DNA of 64,000 bases from Lachnospiraceae bacterium (GTDB lineage: Bacteria > Bacillota > Clostridia > Lachnospirales > Lachnospiraceae): assembly GCA_902363675.1 (NCBI GenBank), contig CABJAV010000004.1:106549-170548 (forward strand), read 5' to 3'. This document shows, one piece after another, positions 43,493 through 50,892 of this stretch (position 1 is its first letter; every line of letters begins with the position of its first letter). A program made the position numbers and the translations under genes. The notes below the pieces were generated by a model. It did no database searches, was not told the DNA's origin, and saw only the letters and a program-made list of their open reading frames with translations.

Positions 43493-44623
43493 TTAAGTTG
43501 CAAGATCTAACTGCTGCACCGTTCCGGCATTTCCGTTTTCATATAAGAACACACCGCTTTTACGAATCTGTGCATTTGTCTGATTATCGGTCAAATTGTT
43601 TAACGCAAAATCTGTATTTTCATATCCGAGATAGATTGCACCCACACCTGCCTCAGAGAGCGTCAGAAGCTTATCGTTTCCGTTCTCGTCTTTGGTCCAG
43701 ATGCGTAGTTTTTGAAAGATTTCATCTGCTTCATCGATCCAGCCGTTTTCATCTTTGTCATAGGCGGCAAGATCGGCAAAACCGTTGCCGCTTTGCGTGC
43801 CGAACAGCTCGGAGCCGTCGTTGATGATGCCGTCCCCGTTTCTGTCCAAAGCGAGGTAACCGCTGCCGGAATTGAGCATCGAGATGGAATCGTCGGAACC
43901 ATCGGCATCAATATCAAAATAAAATTTCTGATCCGATACGTTGGCAATATTACTGTCCAGGTTGATGACAAGTGGATCGCAGAGACGTGGCTTGCCAAAA
44001 TCCACAACACTTTCGGACATCTGTGTGAAGGAACGGGACATCTCAAGACTGAGATTAAAAGAAATTTCCCGGCCGTCGGCAGTACGCACAATTCCCTGGG
44101 TATCAAAGCAGGTAGTTTCCTGTTCGGAATAATAAAAGTACTGATAGGTCTGTCCGCCTTCTCCTGTCAGAGAGTTTGCATCATTTGAAGCAGAGGCGAG
44201 GGTATCAGAGAAAGATGTTGTGTCAGAGGTATCTGTTGTCGGATTCGATTCATCGTATCGGCTTCCAAATAAAATATAAAGAAGATAGTCGATCGCCTGT
44301 TGGCGGATTTTCTGAATCGAAGAAATATTAGACTGCAGATTGTTGCGATGCACATTTGGAGTAGATAGAAAACGCTGCATCAGATCATCCATGGTATCTC
44401 CCTTAGAATCTTCGTTTGCGTTCATGGAAGCATTGCCGTTTCCGGTATCTTTTTGTCCATTGTGGCTTTCCGTATAGATGGATTCCTGACGTGACTGTGC
44501 GTCATGCATGGAAAATATCGTTGCACCGGAATTATCCCAACGTGTTGTGTTGGTAATGCTTGTTTCTGAAGAACGGTAAGTTCTTCGTGCATTCGTATGC
44601 ATGGTATTAGACTGAATAATCAA
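43493..44623 (-). CDS. Protein with EF-hand-like calcium loops, no signal peptide
   Basis: This ~376-residue protein has a long Ser/Thr/Asn-rich low-complexity N-terminal half and a C-terminal half with calcium-loop motifs: DIDADGSDD, DRNGDGIINDGSELFG and DKDENGWIDEADEIF. The DGSELFG element is common in bacterial calcium-binding repeat proteins. There is no classical signal peptide or anchor, so it may be cytoplasmic or exported by another route such as the flagellar apparatus. The best start is TTG 44623 with AAGGGTG upstream; a GTG at 44632 overlaps that signal. A hairpin lies just upstream at 44659-44703. The function is unknown. Confidence 0.65.
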   Translation of the reverse strand: MIIQSNTMHTNARRTYRSSETSITNTTRWDNSGATIFSMHDAQSRQESIYTESHNGQKDTGNGNASMNANEDSKGDTMDDLMQRFLSTPNVHRNNLQSNISSIQKIRQQAIDYLLYILFGSRYDESNPTTDTSDTTSFSDTLASASNDANSLTGEGGQTYQYFYYSEQETTCFDTQGIVRTADGREISFNLSLEMSRSFTQMSESVVDFGKPRLCDPLVINLDSNIANVSDQKFYFDIDADGSDDSISMLNSGSGYLALDRNGDGIINDGSELFGTQSGNGFADLAAYDKDENGWIDEADEIFQKLRIWTKDENGNDKLLTLSEAGVGAIYLGYENTDFALNNLTDNQTNAQIRKSGVFLYENGNAGTVQQLDLAT

Positions 44624-44658
44624 TAGGTTCACCCTTTCTATTTAAGTGAAGAATAAAA

Positions 44659-44703
44659 GGACGGTCTCCGCGAAAAATTCCTTTTTGTTCGTGGATACCG
44701 TCC
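44659..44703 (-). terminator. Terminator-like hairpin in the leader of the calcium-loop gene
   Basis: Read on the minus strand, GGACGGT (44697-44703) pairs with ACCGTCC (44659-44665), with further pairing inside (TCC-CG with CG-GGA). It is followed by TTTTATTC and lies only 36 bp before the gene's start. This is a possible attenuator. The only other reading is termination of a leftward transcript from which I see no gene. Confidence 0.5.
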
Positions 44704-44808
44704 CTGGTCTTTCCTTAGGTTATTGAGTTGTCTGCATATTCGGCCGAATTGCATTTACATCATATATATCGGCAAAACAAAAAAATAATAAAGCTTTTAC
44801 GGAAAATA

Positions 44809-44817
44809 TGTTATAAT
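44809..44817 (+). promoter_or_regulatory. Extended -10 promoter of the S1-domain gene
   Basis: TG-T-TATAAT lies 57 bp before the GTG start. The -35 region is weak. Confidence 0.6.
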
Positions 44818-44873
44818 GCGGGTAAAGACAGACTCACCGTTGCACAGGCGGATGAGAAAAGGAGGGAAAACAA

Positions 44874-45797
44874 GTGGCAGAAAATGCAACAGAATCAATG
44901 AAGGACTATGAAAAGGAGCTGGAGCGTTCTTTTCGAACGATCAATGAAGGTGATATTGTAAGCGGAACAGTAATTGCAGTATCCGAGGAAGATGTAACCT
45001 TAGATCTCAATTATTATACGCAGGGAATTATCAAAACTGAGAATCTGAGCAACGATCCGGATTTTAATCCGAAGGAGCAGCTGCAGATCGGTGATGAGAT
45101 TGAGGCAACCGTGATCAAAGTGGATGATGGAAACGGCAACATTGAACTTTCAAAGAAAGAAGCAAATGATGTGCTGGCATGGGATAAGCTGGCAGAAATG
45201 ATGGAGAACGAGACGGTTGTGAATGTTCGCATCAAAGAGAGTGTACCAAGCGGTGTTGTTACCTTCTTAGAGGGAATCCGTGCATTCATTCCGGCATCAC
45301 AGCTTTCTACAGATTACGTGGAAGATACCGACAAGTGGATTGGAAAAGAAGTGCCGGTAGAAGTCATCAATGTGGATAAAGAGAAAAATAAACTGGTTTT
45401 ATCTGGAAAAGTCGTGGCAAGAAAGCAGCAGGAAGAAGAGCGCAACCATCGTATTGCAATGCTTGTTCCGGGAACGGTTGTAGAGGGAACTGTAGAATCC
45501 ATTATGCCATATGGCGCTTTTATTAATCTTGGAAATGGAATCAGCGGACTGGTACACATCTCTCAGATATGCCAGAAACGCATCGGTTCCGTGCATGAAG
45601 TATTAAAAGAAGGACAGAAAGTAAAGGCAAAAATTATCAACACAAACGATAATCGTGTCAGCCTGAGCATGAAAGCTTTAGAAGAAATTATGCCGGATGA
45701 GGTGGAAAATGAGGAGAGCGCACAGGCAGAGGAATATATTTCCAATGAAAATGCATCCACAAGCCTTGGAGCTTTGCTGTCTGGCTTGAAAATATAA
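44874..45797 (+). CDS. S1 RNA-binding domain protein (short ribosomal protein S1 homologue)
   Basis: The 307-residue protein has three S1 domains: INEGDIVSGTVIAVSEEDV (~23-95), a central one (~108-180; GVVTFLEGIRAFIPASQLS) and LVPGTVVEGTVESIMPYGAFINL (~198-270). An acidic tail follows. E. coli S1 has six domains and Firmicutes forms have three or four, so this is a normal short form. It may aid translation initiation or mRNA binding. The start is GTG with AAAGGAGG upstream. A bidirectional terminator follows. Confidence 0.88.
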   Translation: MAENATESMKDYEKELERSFRTINEGDIVSGTVIAVSEEDVTLDLNYYTQGIIKTENLSNDPDFNPKEQLQIGDEIEATVIKVDDGNGNIELSKKEANDVLAWDKLAEMMENETVVNVRIKESVPSGVVTFLEGIRAFIPASQLSTDYVEDTDKWIGKEVPVEVINVDKEKNKLVLSGKVVARKQQEEERNHRIAMLVPGTVVEGTVESIMPYGAFINLGNGISGLVHISQICQKRIGSVHEVLKEGQKVKAKIINTNDNRVSLSMKALEEIMPDEVENEESAQAEEYISNENASTSLGALLSGLKI

Positions 45798-45830
45798 AAA
45801 TAAGATAACAATTCAGAAAGACTGAAATAT

Positions 45831-45861
45831 AAAAACGCGTGGCAAGATGCTACGCGTTTTT
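45831..45861. terminator. Bidirectional terminator overlapping the end of the transglycosylase gene
   Basis: AAAAACGCGT-GGC pairs with GC-TACGCGTTTTT (one G-U). The right arm contains the stop codon and last two codons of the leftward gene. Confidence 0.88.
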
Positions 45862-46602
45862 ATAATAGTTCATTACTTTATTGACATAATTTTGTGTTTC
45901 TTTAAATGGTGGGATGCCACCGTATTTGTCAACATTGCCGGAGCCTGCATTGTATGCGGCTAAGGCAAGGGAGATATCTCCGTTGTATTTCTTTAAGTTT
46001 GATGCAATCACCTGTGCACCGCCCATAATATTTTCTCTTGCATTATAAGCGTTAGAGATACCAAGGCTGCTTGCAGTAGATGGCATCAGCTGCATGACAC
46101 CAAGCGCGCCTGCTGAACTTACAGCGTTCGGATTGAAATTGGATTCTGCTTTGGCGATAGCTTTGAGCAGATTGATATCTACGTTATATTTTTCGGAGGC
46201 TTCCTTAAAATAAGGTTCCAGTTCCGAAGGACAGCCGAGAGAATCTTTGTCAGAATCACTGGTGGTTGTCGTAGGTGTCTGTGTAGTCTCTGATGATGCG
46301 GATGTCGCAGGTGCAGGATCTGTATTCGCTGTCTCCTGCGTAGTTGCAACAGGTGCCTGCGTGGAGGAGACTGTGTATTGTGGATTAAAACCGAGAATTT
46401 TCTGCACTGTGGAGACCGATACGGCTCCGGAACCGCTTGCCGCGATCAATGCGTCCACAGCCATCTTCTGCTGTGCGCTCGTTGCAGCATCTAAAACATC
46501 TTTGAAATTGGTATTTGTTTTGCCTGTTGTCTGTTTGACCGAAGATGGTGCTGAGGATGCAGCACTCACATCAGCCAGATATGGCAATACAGTTACGCTC
46601 AT
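45850..46602 (-). CDS. Lytic transglycosylase (SLT domain), possibly flagellar
   Basis: The 250-residue protein has an Ala/Ser/Thr-rich N-terminal region and a C-terminal SLT goose-lysozyme-like domain (~130-248). The catalytic Glu is in AIAKAESNFNPNAVS, with GALGVMQLMP and AAYNAGSGNVDKYGGIPP. It cleaves glycan strands of peptidoglycan. There is no signal peptide; an N-terminal region of this kind suggests export by the flagellar system, like rod-associated muramidases. The window has chemotaxis genes, which fits, but no flagellar structural gene is adjacent. Confidence 0.85.
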   Translation of the reverse strand: MSVTVLPYLADVSAASSAPSSVKQTTGKTNTNFKDVLDAATSAQQKMAVDALIAASGSGAVSVSTVQKILGFNPQYTVSSTQAPVATTQETANTDPAPATSASSETTQTPTTTTSDSDKDSLGCPSELEPYFKEASEKYNVDINLLKAIAKAESNFNPNAVSSAGALGVMQLMPSTASSLGISNAYNARENIMGGAQVIASNLKKYNGDISLALAAYNAGSGNVDKYGGIPPFKETQNYVNKVMNYYKNA

Positions 46603-46790
46603 ATAAACTCATCCTTTGTATAGTAAACAATATTTAACGCCACTATTTTAACATATCTATTGATAAATTTGAAGTAAAAGCCGAAAATTGCTTGAATTTG
46701 TAAAATAGTTGTTGTAGCATAGATTGCAAAGTGTAGATAGGCAAGCCACTTGCCGTGGCTCACAAATAAAGCAGACAGAGGAGACCGAAC

Positions 46791-48059
46791 ATGGAAAAGA
46801 AACCATTTGTAACCAAAAGTCAGGTAGAAGAGATTGTAAAGACATATCCGACACCATTTCATTTATATGATGAAAAAGGAATTCGCGACAATGCAAAAGC
46901 AGTAAAGGAAGCATTCTCCTGGAATCCTGGATTCCGTGAGTATTTTGCAGTAAAAGCAACTCCAAATCCATACATTCTTAAAATCTTACAGGAATACGAT
47001 ATGGGATGCGATTGTTCTTCATACACAGAGCTTATGCTTTCAAAATCCTGCGGTTTTGACGGAAAGCACATTATGTTTTCTTCCAATGATACACCGGCAG
47101 AAGAATTCGCATATGCAGACAAATTAGGTGCAATCATCAACCTGGATGATTTCACACATATTGATTTCCTGGAGAAAACCATTGGTCATATTCCGGAGAC
47201 CATCAGCTGCCGCTACAATCCGGGCGGAGTGTTCGAGTTGAGCAATGGAATCATGGACAACCCTGGAGATTCCAAGTATGGAATGACAAAAGACCAGCTC
47301 ATCGAGGCTTTCAAGATTTTAAAGAGCAAGGGCGCAAAGTATTTCGGTGTGCATGCATTCCTGGCAAGTAATACTGTAACAAACGAATATTATCCAAAGC
47401 TCGCCGGAGAATTATTCGAACTTATTGTTGAGTTAAAAGAAAAGACGGGCTGTGACATTAAGTTTGTAAATCTTTCTGGTGGTGTTGGAATTCCTTATAC
47501 ACCGGACAAGGAACCAAACGACATCCGTGTGATCGGAGAGGGCGTACACAAGAAATTTGATGAGATACTTGTACCGGCAGGTCTTGGTGATGTTTCTATC
47601 TATACAGAGATGGGACGTTTTATGTTAGGACCTTATGGATGTCTTGTGACAAAGGCAATCCACGAGAAACATATTTACAAAGAGTATATCGGTGTAGATG
47701 CATGTGCTGCAAACCTGATGCGCCCGGCAATCTACGGAGCATATCATCATATTACAGTTCTTGGAAAAGAAAATGCACCTTGCGACCATACGTATGATGT
47801 GACCGGAAGCCTTTGCGAGAACTGTGACAAGTTTGCTGTAGACCGCAAGCTGCCAAAGATTGATATGGGAGATTACCTGGTGATTCATGATACAGGAGCA
47901 CATGGATTTTCTATGGGATACAATTACAACGGACGCCTTCGTTCGGCAGAATTATTGTTGAAAGAGGATGGAAGTGTACAGCTGATTCGTCGTGCAGAGA
48001 CACCGGCTGATTATTTTGCAACATTTGACTGCTTTGATGATCTTAAGATCACAGAATAG
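46791..48059 (+). CDS. lysA: Diaminopimelate decarboxylase
   Basis: The 422-residue fold-III PLP enzyme has PTPFHLYDEKGI, the PLP lysine Lys55 in YFAVKATPNP, ISCRYNPGG, FVNLSGGVGIPYTP, EMGRFMLGPYG and CDHTYDVTGSLCENCD. The last holds the substrate Cys. It makes lysine from meso-diaminopimelate, and decarboxylases of related substrates share the fold. AGAGGAG precedes the ATG. No lysine riboswitch core is visible in the 188-bp leader, only a GCCAC/GTGGC hairpin near 46745-46770. A strong terminator follows. Confidence 0.88.
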   Translation: MEKKPFVTKSQVEEIVKTYPTPFHLYDEKGIRDNAKAVKEAFSWNPGFREYFAVKATPNPYILKILQEYDMGCDCSSYTELMLSKSCGFDGKHIMFSSNDTPAEEFAYADKLGAIINLDDFTHIDFLEKTIGHIPETISCRYNPGGVFELSNGIMDNPGDSKYGMTKDQLIEAFKILKSKGAKYFGVHAFLASNTVTNEYYPKLAGELFELIVELKEKTGCDIKFVNLSGGVGIPYTPDKEPNDIRVIGEGVHKKFDEILVPAGLGDVSIYTEMGRFMLGPYGCLVTKAIHEKHIYKEYIGVDACAANLMRPAIYGAYHHITVLGKENAPCDHTYDVTGSLCENCDKFAVDRKLPKIDMGDYLVIHDTGAHGFSMGYNYNGRLRSAELLLKEDGSVQLIRRAETPADYFATFDCFDDLKITE

Positions 48060-48081
48060 TTCGGATTAATCATAAATATGA

Positions 48082-48126
48082 AAATAGAAGGAAAGCATAT
48101 GGATATGCAATCCTTCTATTTTTTTG
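48082..48126 (+). terminator. Intrinsic terminator of lysA
   Basis: AAATAGAAGGA pairs with TCCTTCTATTT, with an inner GCATAT/ATATGC stem, and is followed by a run of seven T residues. Confidence 0.9.
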
Positions 48127-48192
48127 CGCATCTTGCAGGCATGCTTGCTTTTGCTGTATCACAAATTCCATAAAAATGTGAATACAACAAAA

Positions 48193-48219
48193 AAAGATTC
48201 CTGATTTTCAGGAATCTTT
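48193..48219 (-). terminator. Terminator downstream of tRNA-Leu
   Basis: AAAGATTCCTGA pairs with TCAGGAATCTTT around a 3-base loop. On the minus strand it is followed by a T run and sits 8 bp after the tRNA. Confidence 0.88.
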
Positions 48220-48226
48220 CAAATAC

Positions 48227-48310
48227 TGCCGGCAGTGGGACTTGAACCCACACGATGTTGCCATCAACAGATTTTGAGTCTGCCTCGTCTGCCAATTCCG
48301 ACATGCCGGC
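48227..48310 (-). tRNA. tRNA-Leu (anticodon CAA)
   Basis: The 84-nt class II tRNA on the minus strand has acceptor GCCGGCA with TGCCGGC, anticodon loop CTCAAAA, a long variable arm (TGATGGCAACATCG) and T-arm GTGGG-TTCAAGT-CCCAC. The discriminator is A. CCA is not encoded. Confidence 0.95.
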
Positions 48311-48378
48311 GCGAACAAATATTATACTAGCATAAGATACGATGGAATGCAAGCAAAAGTTTCAGCATTCCTTTTCGT

Positions 48379-48407
48379 TTGACAAAAGTTATCATATATG
48401 ATAACTT
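48379..48407 (+). promoter_or_regulatory. Promoter with a perfect 22-bp palindromic operator
   Basis: TTGACA (48379-48384) is 17 bp from a weak -10, TAACTT (48402-48407). The spacer and -10 are filled by a perfect palindrome, AAGTTATCATA-TATGATAACTT (48386-48407). The geometry is that of an autorepressed XRE regulator gene. Confidence 0.75.
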
Positions 48408-48460
48408 GGAAAAAGATTAGTAAATGTTTGGGTGGATGTTTAAATGAACAGGGAGGAAAA

Positions 48461-48676
48461 ATGGAAGGAACAAATGCAACGAGGGAAGAAGTTGCGCAGC
48501 AGCTTCGTGAAGTCCGCAAGTCACAGGGGATGACGCAGGAATTACTGGCGGACCGTGTGGGAACGAAGAAATCAAATATTTCCCGATTAGAGAGCGGAAG
48601 ATATAATCCGAGTCTGGATTTCCTTGTGAAAGTGGCAGGCGGACTGGGAAAGCAGATTCAGGTAAAAGTAAAATAA
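48461..48676 (+). CDS. Small XRE-family transcriptional regulator
   Basis: The 71-residue product is little more than a helix-turn-helix domain: EVAQQLREVRKSQGMTQELLADRVGTKKSNISRLESGRYNPSLDFL. It most resembles HigA/antitoxin-type HTH proteins. I chose ATG 48461 because GGGAGG lies 8 bp upstream. The in-frame ATG at 48398 lies inside the palindromic operator and probably before the transcript start. It likely binds the palindrome and represses itself. The gene 22 bp downstream is probably cotranscribed. No recognisable toxin is next to it. Confidence 0.85.
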   Translation: MEGTNATREEVAQQLREVRKSQGMTQELLADRVGTKKSNISRLESGRYNPSLDFLVKVAGGLGKQIQVKVK

Positions 48677-48698
48677 AAGACGGAGGTAGAGACAGAAG

Positions 48699-48977
48699 AT
48701 GACGATGAAACTTGGAAACTATAAGGATAACGATGTGGAACTATGTCGTACGACAAATGCGCGTGTCGGTAATCAGGCGGCAGAGGTGCTTTTGGAGCAG
48801 CACATTCCATTTACAAAGAACAGTAAGAAGATTCCTTTTTTTAAAAGAGAAGCATACAAAGGTGCAGATACACTGTGGGTAATCACCATTAATCCAAGAC
48901 GTTATGGTCAGGCTCGAAGAGTAATTGATTCCATGGATCGTGTGTACAAGGATCGTCTGGTTTTGTCGAATTATTAG
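48699..48977 (+). CDS. Small protein resembling DUF2007-type signal proteins
   Basis: The 92-residue soluble protein has the order VELCRTTNARVGNQAAEVLLEQHIPFT, a beta-hairpin, then LWVITINPRRYGQARRVID. This resembles the ferredoxin-like pattern of DUF2007 proteins, which are small and of unknown function. GGAGG lies 13 bp upstream, rather far, so ATG 48705 is an alternative start. It is cotranscribed with the XRE gene upstream, and a terminator follows at 49030. A toxin-like role is possible but nothing in the sequence proves it. Confidence 0.6.
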   Translation: MTMKLGNYKDNDVELCRTTNARVGNQAAEVLLEQHIPFTKNSKKIPFFKREAYKGADTLWVITINPRRYGQARRVIDSMDRVYKDRLVLSNY

Positions 48978-49029
48978 AAGCTGGCTTTGATTCATGAAAA
49001 AAATGTGAATTTCATTCAAAAAACAAACA

Positions 49030-49087
49030 AGGTGTGATAAAATTCAAACAGACTATGTCTGGAAGGAGTTTATCGCACCTTTTTTTA
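49030..49087 (+). terminator. Intrinsic terminator of the XRE unit
   Basis: AGGTGTGATAAA (49030-49041) pairs with TTTATCGCACCT (49069-49080), with one G-T pair, and is followed by seven T residues. Confidence 0.85.
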
Positions 49088-49137
49088 AATTGTTATAAAT
49101 TTTAGAAAAGATATACCTTGCGATAGAAAGAAGTATC

Positions 49138-50892
49138 ATGGAATTAGAACGTAAAAAAATACAGCGGGCTTTGTATTTTGTTGTATATGCATTGTTGCCG
49201 GTCGGCATATTTTATTTGATGGAAGCATATGAACACAATGCATTGCTGGAAGTCCGAACGGAAGCACAGTTTTTTAATATTTTTATCTTTGAACTGCTGG
49301 CATGGATTATATACCTAGCAATTGGGCATATGTGCGCAGCGGCCCGTGTGATACTTGGAATTGCTATGGCATTTGGAATTACCAATCATTATGTGATGAA
49401 GTTTCGTTCAACTCCGTTTGTGCCGTGGGACATTTTTTCTGTGCGGACAGCGACCAGTGTGGCGGAAAATTATGATTTTACGCCTGATTTGCGCATGGTA
49501 ATCGTAACACTTATTTTTATTGCAGCGATTGTTTTGTCACGTTTTTTGAAAAAAGCACCGAAAATCAAACTGCAAGTGAGACTTGGCGCATTATTGGTCA
49601 GTGTTTTAGTGACCTGCCTTTTCGTAAATACATTACAGAAAGAGGATTTTCAGACAAAACATTATCTGTATCCTTTTTTGTTTACGCCGGCATATATGAC
49701 AGAAGTCAATGGTATGGCGGTGACATTTGCCATGAACCTGGCGTATGTTGTGGTAGATAAACCACAGGGATACAGTGCAGAAGATGCGAAGAAGACATTG
49801 GAAAGTTATGAAAAGACAGAAGATACAAAGCAGGATACGCAGGATCTTCCGAATATTATTGTAATCATGGATGAAGCTTTTTCGGATCTGGCAGTTCTTG
49901 GCGATTTGCAGACGAATGAAGATTATATGCCGTTTATGCACAAGATGCAGCAGGGACAGAAAAATACGATTACCGGATATGCACAGGTATCTGTGTGTGG
50001 CGGAAATACAGCAAATTCCGAATTCGAATTTTTAACCGGCGATACGATGGCATTTTTGCCGTCCGGAAGTATTGCATACCAGCAGTATATAAAACAGGAT
50101 ACCCCATCCCTTGCAAGCTATCTGAAAAGCCTTGGGTATGCGACCTACGCGCAGCATCCGTATTATGCAAACGGATGGGACAGAGAACGCGTATATCCGC
50201 TTTTGGGCTTTGAACATATGGACTTTATCGAGGATTATACGAATGTGTCTTATGTGCGGAAATATATCAGTGATGCCTCTGATATGCAGCATATCATCGA
50301 CACCTATGAAAAAAAAGAAGCGGGCAAACCGGCATTTATATTTAATGTTACGATGCAGAATCACGGTGGTTATACGGATGTGTATCCGAACTTTGAAAAT
50401 GATATACAGGCACAGTACAATAGTGATGCTTTGAATCAGTATCTGTCACTGATTCATAAGACGGATGCAGCTTTGGAAGATCTGGTTTCCTACTTCTCAA
50501 AGGTAGACGAAAAGACAGTGATCGTTTTCTTTGGCGATCATCAGCCGAGTGACGCAGTGGCAAACCAGATTGAGATGGCAAGCGGTGTTGATCCTTCCGA
50601 TATGAACAGTGAGCAGCAGAAGAAAAGATATCAGGTGCCGTATCTTGTATGGGCCAATTATGATATTGGGGAAGCAAGCGACCAGAATACAAGTCTGAAT
50701 TATCTGTCAGCGCAGGTTCTGAAAGCAGCAGGCGTTCCGACGAGTGCTTATCAGAATTACTTTCTGGAGCTGAGCAATACGTATCCGGTACTTTCTGCCG
50801 CAGGCAGCACAGAGAACGTCGGCGCAAACAAGGATGCACTGTTAACGTATCGGAAGTTGCAGTATTATAATTTGTTTGAGAGGAATAAATAA
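49138..50892 (+). CDS. LTA-synthase-like sulfatase-fold phosphotransferase
   Basis: The 584-residue protein has about five N-terminal membrane helices (residues ~10-170) and a C-terminal extracellular sulfatase-fold domain. The metal and nucleophile sites of LtaS are present: IVIMDEAFSD (Glu246), the nucleophile Thr291 in VCGGNTANSEFEFLTG, and FFGDHQPSD with its metal-binding Asp and His. It probably polymerises or transfers glycerol-phosphate or a similar group on the cell surface. The start at 49138 has only a weak AAAGAAG signal. Its stop shares one base with the next gene's start, so they are coupled. Confidence 0.87.
   Translation: MELERKKIQRALYFVVYALLPVGIFYLMEAYEHNALLEVRTEAQFFNIFIFELLAWIIYLAIGHMCAAARVILGIAMAFGITNHYVMKFRSTPFVPWDIFSVRTATSVAENYDFTPDLRMVIVTLIFIAAIVLSRFLKKAPKIKLQVRLGALLVSVLVTCLFVNTLQKEDFQTKHYLYPFLFTPAYMTEVNGMAVTFAMNLAYVVVDKPQGYSAEDAKKTLESYEKTEDTKQDTQDLPNIIVIMDEAFSDLAVLGDLQTNEDYMPFMHKMQQGQKNTITGYAQVSVCGGNTANSEFEFLTGDTMAFLPSGSIAYQQYIKQDTPSLASYLKSLGYATYAQHPYYANGWDRERVYPLLGFEHMDFIEDYTNVSYVRKYISDASDMQHIIDTYEKKEAGKPAFIFNVTMQNHGGYTDVYPNFENDIQAQYNSDALNQYLSLIHKTDAALEDLVSYFSKVDEKTVIVFFGDHQPSDAVANQIEMASGVDPSDMNSEQQKKRYQVPYLVWANYDIGEASDQNTSLNYLSAQVLKAAGVPTSAYQNYFLELSNTYPVLSAAGSTENVGANKDALLTYRKLQYYNLFERNK

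Noticed and set aside
44640..44820. Cyclic-di-GMP riboswitch upstream of the calcium-loop gene
   Set aside because: The conserved GEMM core is not present; only the terminator-like hairpin could be supported.
46603..46790. Lysine riboswitch before lysA
   Set aside because: The L-box core motifs are absent; only one short hairpin is present.
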